The notes beneath the pieces are model-generated. The model ran no database searches. It worked only from the letters and a program-made list of their open reading frames with translations, and was not told the origin of the DNA. The translations under genes and the position numbers were made by a program. From Ramlibacter sp. (lineage in GTDB: Bacteria; Pseudomonadota; Gammaproteobacteria; Burkholderiales; Burkholderiaceae_C): DNA of 64,000 nt. Shown here one piece after another: positions 61,892 to 64,000 of the stretch (position 1 is the stretch's first letter; each line of letters starts with the position of its first letter). The stretch spans positions 1-64,000 of the forward strand of contig JAQZBU010000003.1 in assembly GCA_029237735.1 (NCBI GenBank), in the 5' to 3' direction.

Positions 61892-63157
61892 ATGACCATC
61901 GAAAACCCGGGCCGCCGCAGCGTCCTCAAAGGCATTTCCGCCGCGGCGGTGACACTCGGCGCCGGCGCGTCCCTGACCAGCCGGCAAGCGCTGGCCGCCG
62001 ATCCGGTGCAATTGATCAGCCACCGCTATCCGGCCCTGGAATTCTGGGCCGGCAAGATGAAGACGGCGCTACCCGGCGTGGACGTCAACGCCCAGTTGAT
62101 GCCCTTCGAGAAGATGGGCGAGTTGGTCACCATCGCCATGTCGTCCAAGGCGTCGACCTTCGACATCGTCTACGTGATCGACTCCACCGTGGCTTCCTAC
62201 GCACGCAACGGTTGGCTGCGTCCGCTGGACGACCTGTGGGCCAAGTACAAGAACGAATTCAACCTCGGCGATTATTCCGACGCCGCGATGAAGATGTGCA
62301 GCTACAACGGCCGCATCTACGCGCTGCCAGGCACGGTCAACGTGATGATGATGTACTACCGTAAGGACCTGCTGGATGCCAGCGGGAAGGCCCTGCCCAA
62401 GACGGTGGCGGAGTACCAGGCGCTGGCCAAGGCGCTCCACTCGCCGGCGCGCGCCGGCACCATCAGCTGCCTGAAGCCGACCGACGCGGCGATGAACGAG
62501 GCGCACTGGTACATGAACACCATCGGCCAGGGCTGGTTCGACGACAAGTGGAAGCCGATCTTCAACAACGCGAGCGGCGTGCGCGCCATCGAAGCCCTGA
62601 AGGAGACGACCCGCGTAGCCCAGCGCGGCTTCGTCACCGCGGCCAACGACGAGTGCACCATCGCCCTGCAGCAGGACGCGGCGGCGCTCGGCATGCAGTG
62701 GGCCACCCGTGCCCGCTCGGTGGACGACCCGAAGCAGTCCCGCGCGGCCGGCAAGTTCGAATGGGCGTCCATGCCCCAGGGCCATGCCCGGGTGCTCGCC
62801 GACGGCTACGCCATCTCGGCCTTCAGCAAGCAGGACCCTGACCTGCTGTTCCGCATCATGGCCACCGCCACCCGGGAGTCCAACATGCGCGAAGCTGCGG
62901 GCATGATGGTGCCGCCGCGCAAGGCCCTGCTCAACGACCCCCAGTTGCGGGCCAGCAACCGGTTCTATCCGGCGGCCGCCCAGGCCATCGAAAGCGGCAC
63001 GCCGTTCCCGGCGCTGCCCGAGTTCTACGCCGTGGGTGAATTCATCTCCCGCCGCATCCTGCAGGCCGTCACCGGCGAAATGCCGGTCAAGCAGGCGCTC
63101 GATACCGCGGCCGGCGAGACTGAGGCCTATCTGAAGACCCGCGGCTACTACCGCTGA
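61892..63157 (+). CDS. Extracellular solute-binding protein family 1, Tat-type signal
   Basis: A 421-residue periplasmic binding protein of the sugar/polyol type (SBP_bac_1). A twin-arginine motif GRRSVLKG (7-14) and hydrophobic stretch with A-L-A cleavage near 36 suggest Tat export. The mature part shows typical blocks such as [44 protein letters not shown] and a C-terminal [14 protein letters not shown]. It is the receptor for the ATPase that follows; membrane subunits lie outside the window. Confidence 0.92.
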   Translation: MTIENPGRRSVLKGISAAAVTLGAGASLTSRQALAADPVQLISHRYPALEFWAGKMKTALPGVDVNAQLMPFEKMGELVTIAMSSKASTFDIVYVIDSTVASYARNGWLRPLDDLWAKYKNEFNLGDYSDAAMKMCSYNGRIYALPGTVNVMMMYYRKDLLDASGKALPKTVAEYQALAKALHSPARAGTISCLKPTDAAMNEAHWYMNTIGQGWFDDKWKPIFNNASGVRAIEALKETTRVAQRGFVTAANDECTIALQQDAAALGMQWATRARSVDDPKQSRAAGKFEWASMPQGHARVLADGYAISAFSKQDPDLLFRIMATATRESNMREAAGMMVPPRKALLNDPQLRASNRFYPAAAQAIESGTPFPALPEFYAVGEFISRRILQAVTGEMPVKQALDTAAGETEAYLKTRGYYR

Positions 63158-63197
63158 AGCGAACTCGCGAGCAACCCCGCACAAAGGCAGGATCCCC

Positions 63198-64000
63198 ATG
63201 GCTTCCGTACAGATCAGCGGCATCGAAAAGCATTTTGGCGGCACCCACGTCATCCGCGGCGTGGACATCGACATCGACGACGGCGAGTTCTGCGTGCTGG
63301 TCGGCCCGTCGGGGTGCGGCAAGTCCACGCTGTTGCGCATGATCGCCGGCCTGGAGGAGGCCGACGAAGGGCGGATCTCGATCGGGACCCGCGTGGTCAA
63401 CGAGGTGCCGCCCAAGGACCGCGACATCGCGATGGTGTTCCAGAACTACGCGCTGTATCCGCACATGTCGGTGCGCGAGAACATGTCGTTCGCGCTCAGC
63501 CTGGCGCGCCAGCCGAAGCGGGAAATCGAGCAGCGCGTGGCCCGGGCTGCCGAGATCCTGGGCCTGGGCCCCTACCTCGAACGCTTCCCGCGCCAGCTTT
63601 CGGGCGGACAGCGCCAGCGGGTCGCCATGGGCCGGGCCATCGTGCGCAATCCGCAGGTGTTCCTGTTCGATGAGCCGCTGTCCAACCTCGACGCCAAGCT
63701 GCGCGTGCAGATGCGCACCGAGATCCGCGAGTTGCACCAGCGGCTCAAGACTACCTCGGTCTACGTCACCCACGACCAGACCGAAGCCATGACGATGGCC
63801 GACAAGATCGTGGTGATGCGCGGCGGCGTGGTGGAGCAAGCGGGCGCGCCGCTCGAGCTCTACGACCGGCCGGTCAACACCTTCGTCGCCACCTTCATTG
63901 GCTCGCCGGCGATGAACCTGCTGCCGGGCGTGTTCCGCTCCCTAGGGGGCGGGCAGGTGGTACTGGAGGGCGGCGCCAGCCTGCCGCTGCCGGCCGGGAG
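63198..64000 (+). CDS. ABC transporter ATP-binding protein, MalK/UgpC type (3' end outside window)
   Basis: The frame opens with ATG 63198 and runs to the window edge without a stop (267 residues seen). GPSGCGKST (Walker A), [17 protein letters not shown] (Q-loop), [15 protein letters not shown] (signature), [16 protein letters not shown] (Walker B) and [15 protein letters not shown] (H-loop) are present, then the start of the TOBE-containing C-terminal domain ([14 protein letters not shown]). It energises the sugar-type importer with the preceding binding protein. Confidence 0.95.
   Translation, partial: MASVQISGIEKHFGGTHVIRGVDIDIDDGEFCVLVGPSGCGKSTLLRMIAGLEEADEGRISIGTRVVNEVPPKDRDIAMVFQNYALYPHMSVRENMSFALSLARQPKREIEQRVARAAEILGLGPYLERFPRQLSGGQRQRVAMGRAIVRNPQVFLFDEPLSNLDAKLRVQMRTEIRELHQRLKTTSVYVTHDQTEAMTMADKIVVMRGGVVEQAGAPLELYDRPVNTFVATFIGSPAMNLLPGVFRSLGGGQVVLEGGASLPLPAG

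Noticed and set aside
1-64000. CRISPR arrays or replication origin
   Set aside because: No regularly spaced direct repeats and no DnaA-box cluster were noticed on reading the window.

Overview
The window reads as a high-GC chromosomal segment of a betaproteobacterium of the order Burkholderiales, probably Comamonadaceae. This rests on the gene families present: a cysS / AlkA-type glycosylase / accA / tilS / lysC / tRNA-Ser block, LivFGHMK acid-uptake operons with dedicated acyl-CoA enzymes, Bug-type periplasmic binding proteins and MmgE/PrpD proteins. The exact genus cannot be told from the sequence alone.

Layout. 1-5.2 kb: housekeeping genes on the + strand (partial cysS, 3-methyladenine glycosylase, accA, tilS, lysC, tRNA-Ser(GCU)). 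5.3-5.7 kb: a decayed P4-type integrase beside the tRNA. 5.7-20.6 kb: a minus-strand acyl-CoA catabolic region (GntR, thioesterase, MDR oxidoreductase, 3-hydroxyacyl-CoA dehydrogenase, acyl-CoA ligase, LivKHMGF transporter, a thiolase/acyl-CoA dehydrogenase fusion, TetR, enoyl-CoA hydratase). It carries a palindromic operator, TGAATnnnATTCA, at three promoters. 20.7-22.5 kb: a glyoxalase-fold protein and a cystathionine beta-lyase, divergent from GntR. 22.6-23.05 kb: an acyl-CoA synthetase gene broken off after 133 codons.

23.2-49.7 kb is the most interesting part: a compact catabolic island. In order it holds an M20 amidohydrolase, an NCS1 (cytosine/hydantoin-type) permease, a complete TmoABCDE-type four-component diiron monooxygenase, a triple-domain RidA protein, a PuuE-like polysaccharide-deacetylase-fold hydrolase, a small MCGLCG protein with a G3E (CobW) GTPase, an XRE-cupin regulator, the monooxygenase reductase and a tautomerase. 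Then come a GcvA-like LysR regulator and, divergently, gcvH-gcvP-glyA-sdaA-gcvT-lipA, an NAD-linked Mo formate dehydrogenase and a FolB-like dihydroneopterin aldolase. Together they predict uptake of a small N-heterocycle, oxygenation, tautomerisation, ring opening and hydrolysis to glycine plus formate (the proposed substrate type is an imidazole-like azole). Glycine would go to methylene-THF, serine and pyruvate, and formate to CO2 and NADH. The substrate is inference; the gene content is directly readable. The island is flanked by the broken acyl-CoA synthetase and, at 49.74-49.93 kb, by a frameshifted transposase remnant.

50-55.8 kb: a LysR regulator divergent from methylaspartate ammonia-lyase, a Bug-type binding protein, an MmgE/PrpD protein and an MFS transporter. 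55.9-57.6 kb: decayed sequence with a broken dienelactone hydrolase and the tail of a histidine kinase. 57.6-64 kb: a LysR regulator, an enoyl-CoA hydratase, an FAH-family protein, a malate/lactate dehydrogenase-family enzyme, a Tat-exported sugar-type binding protein and the start of a MalK-type ATPase. A 34-39 bp element is repeated three times at the promoters of this last group.
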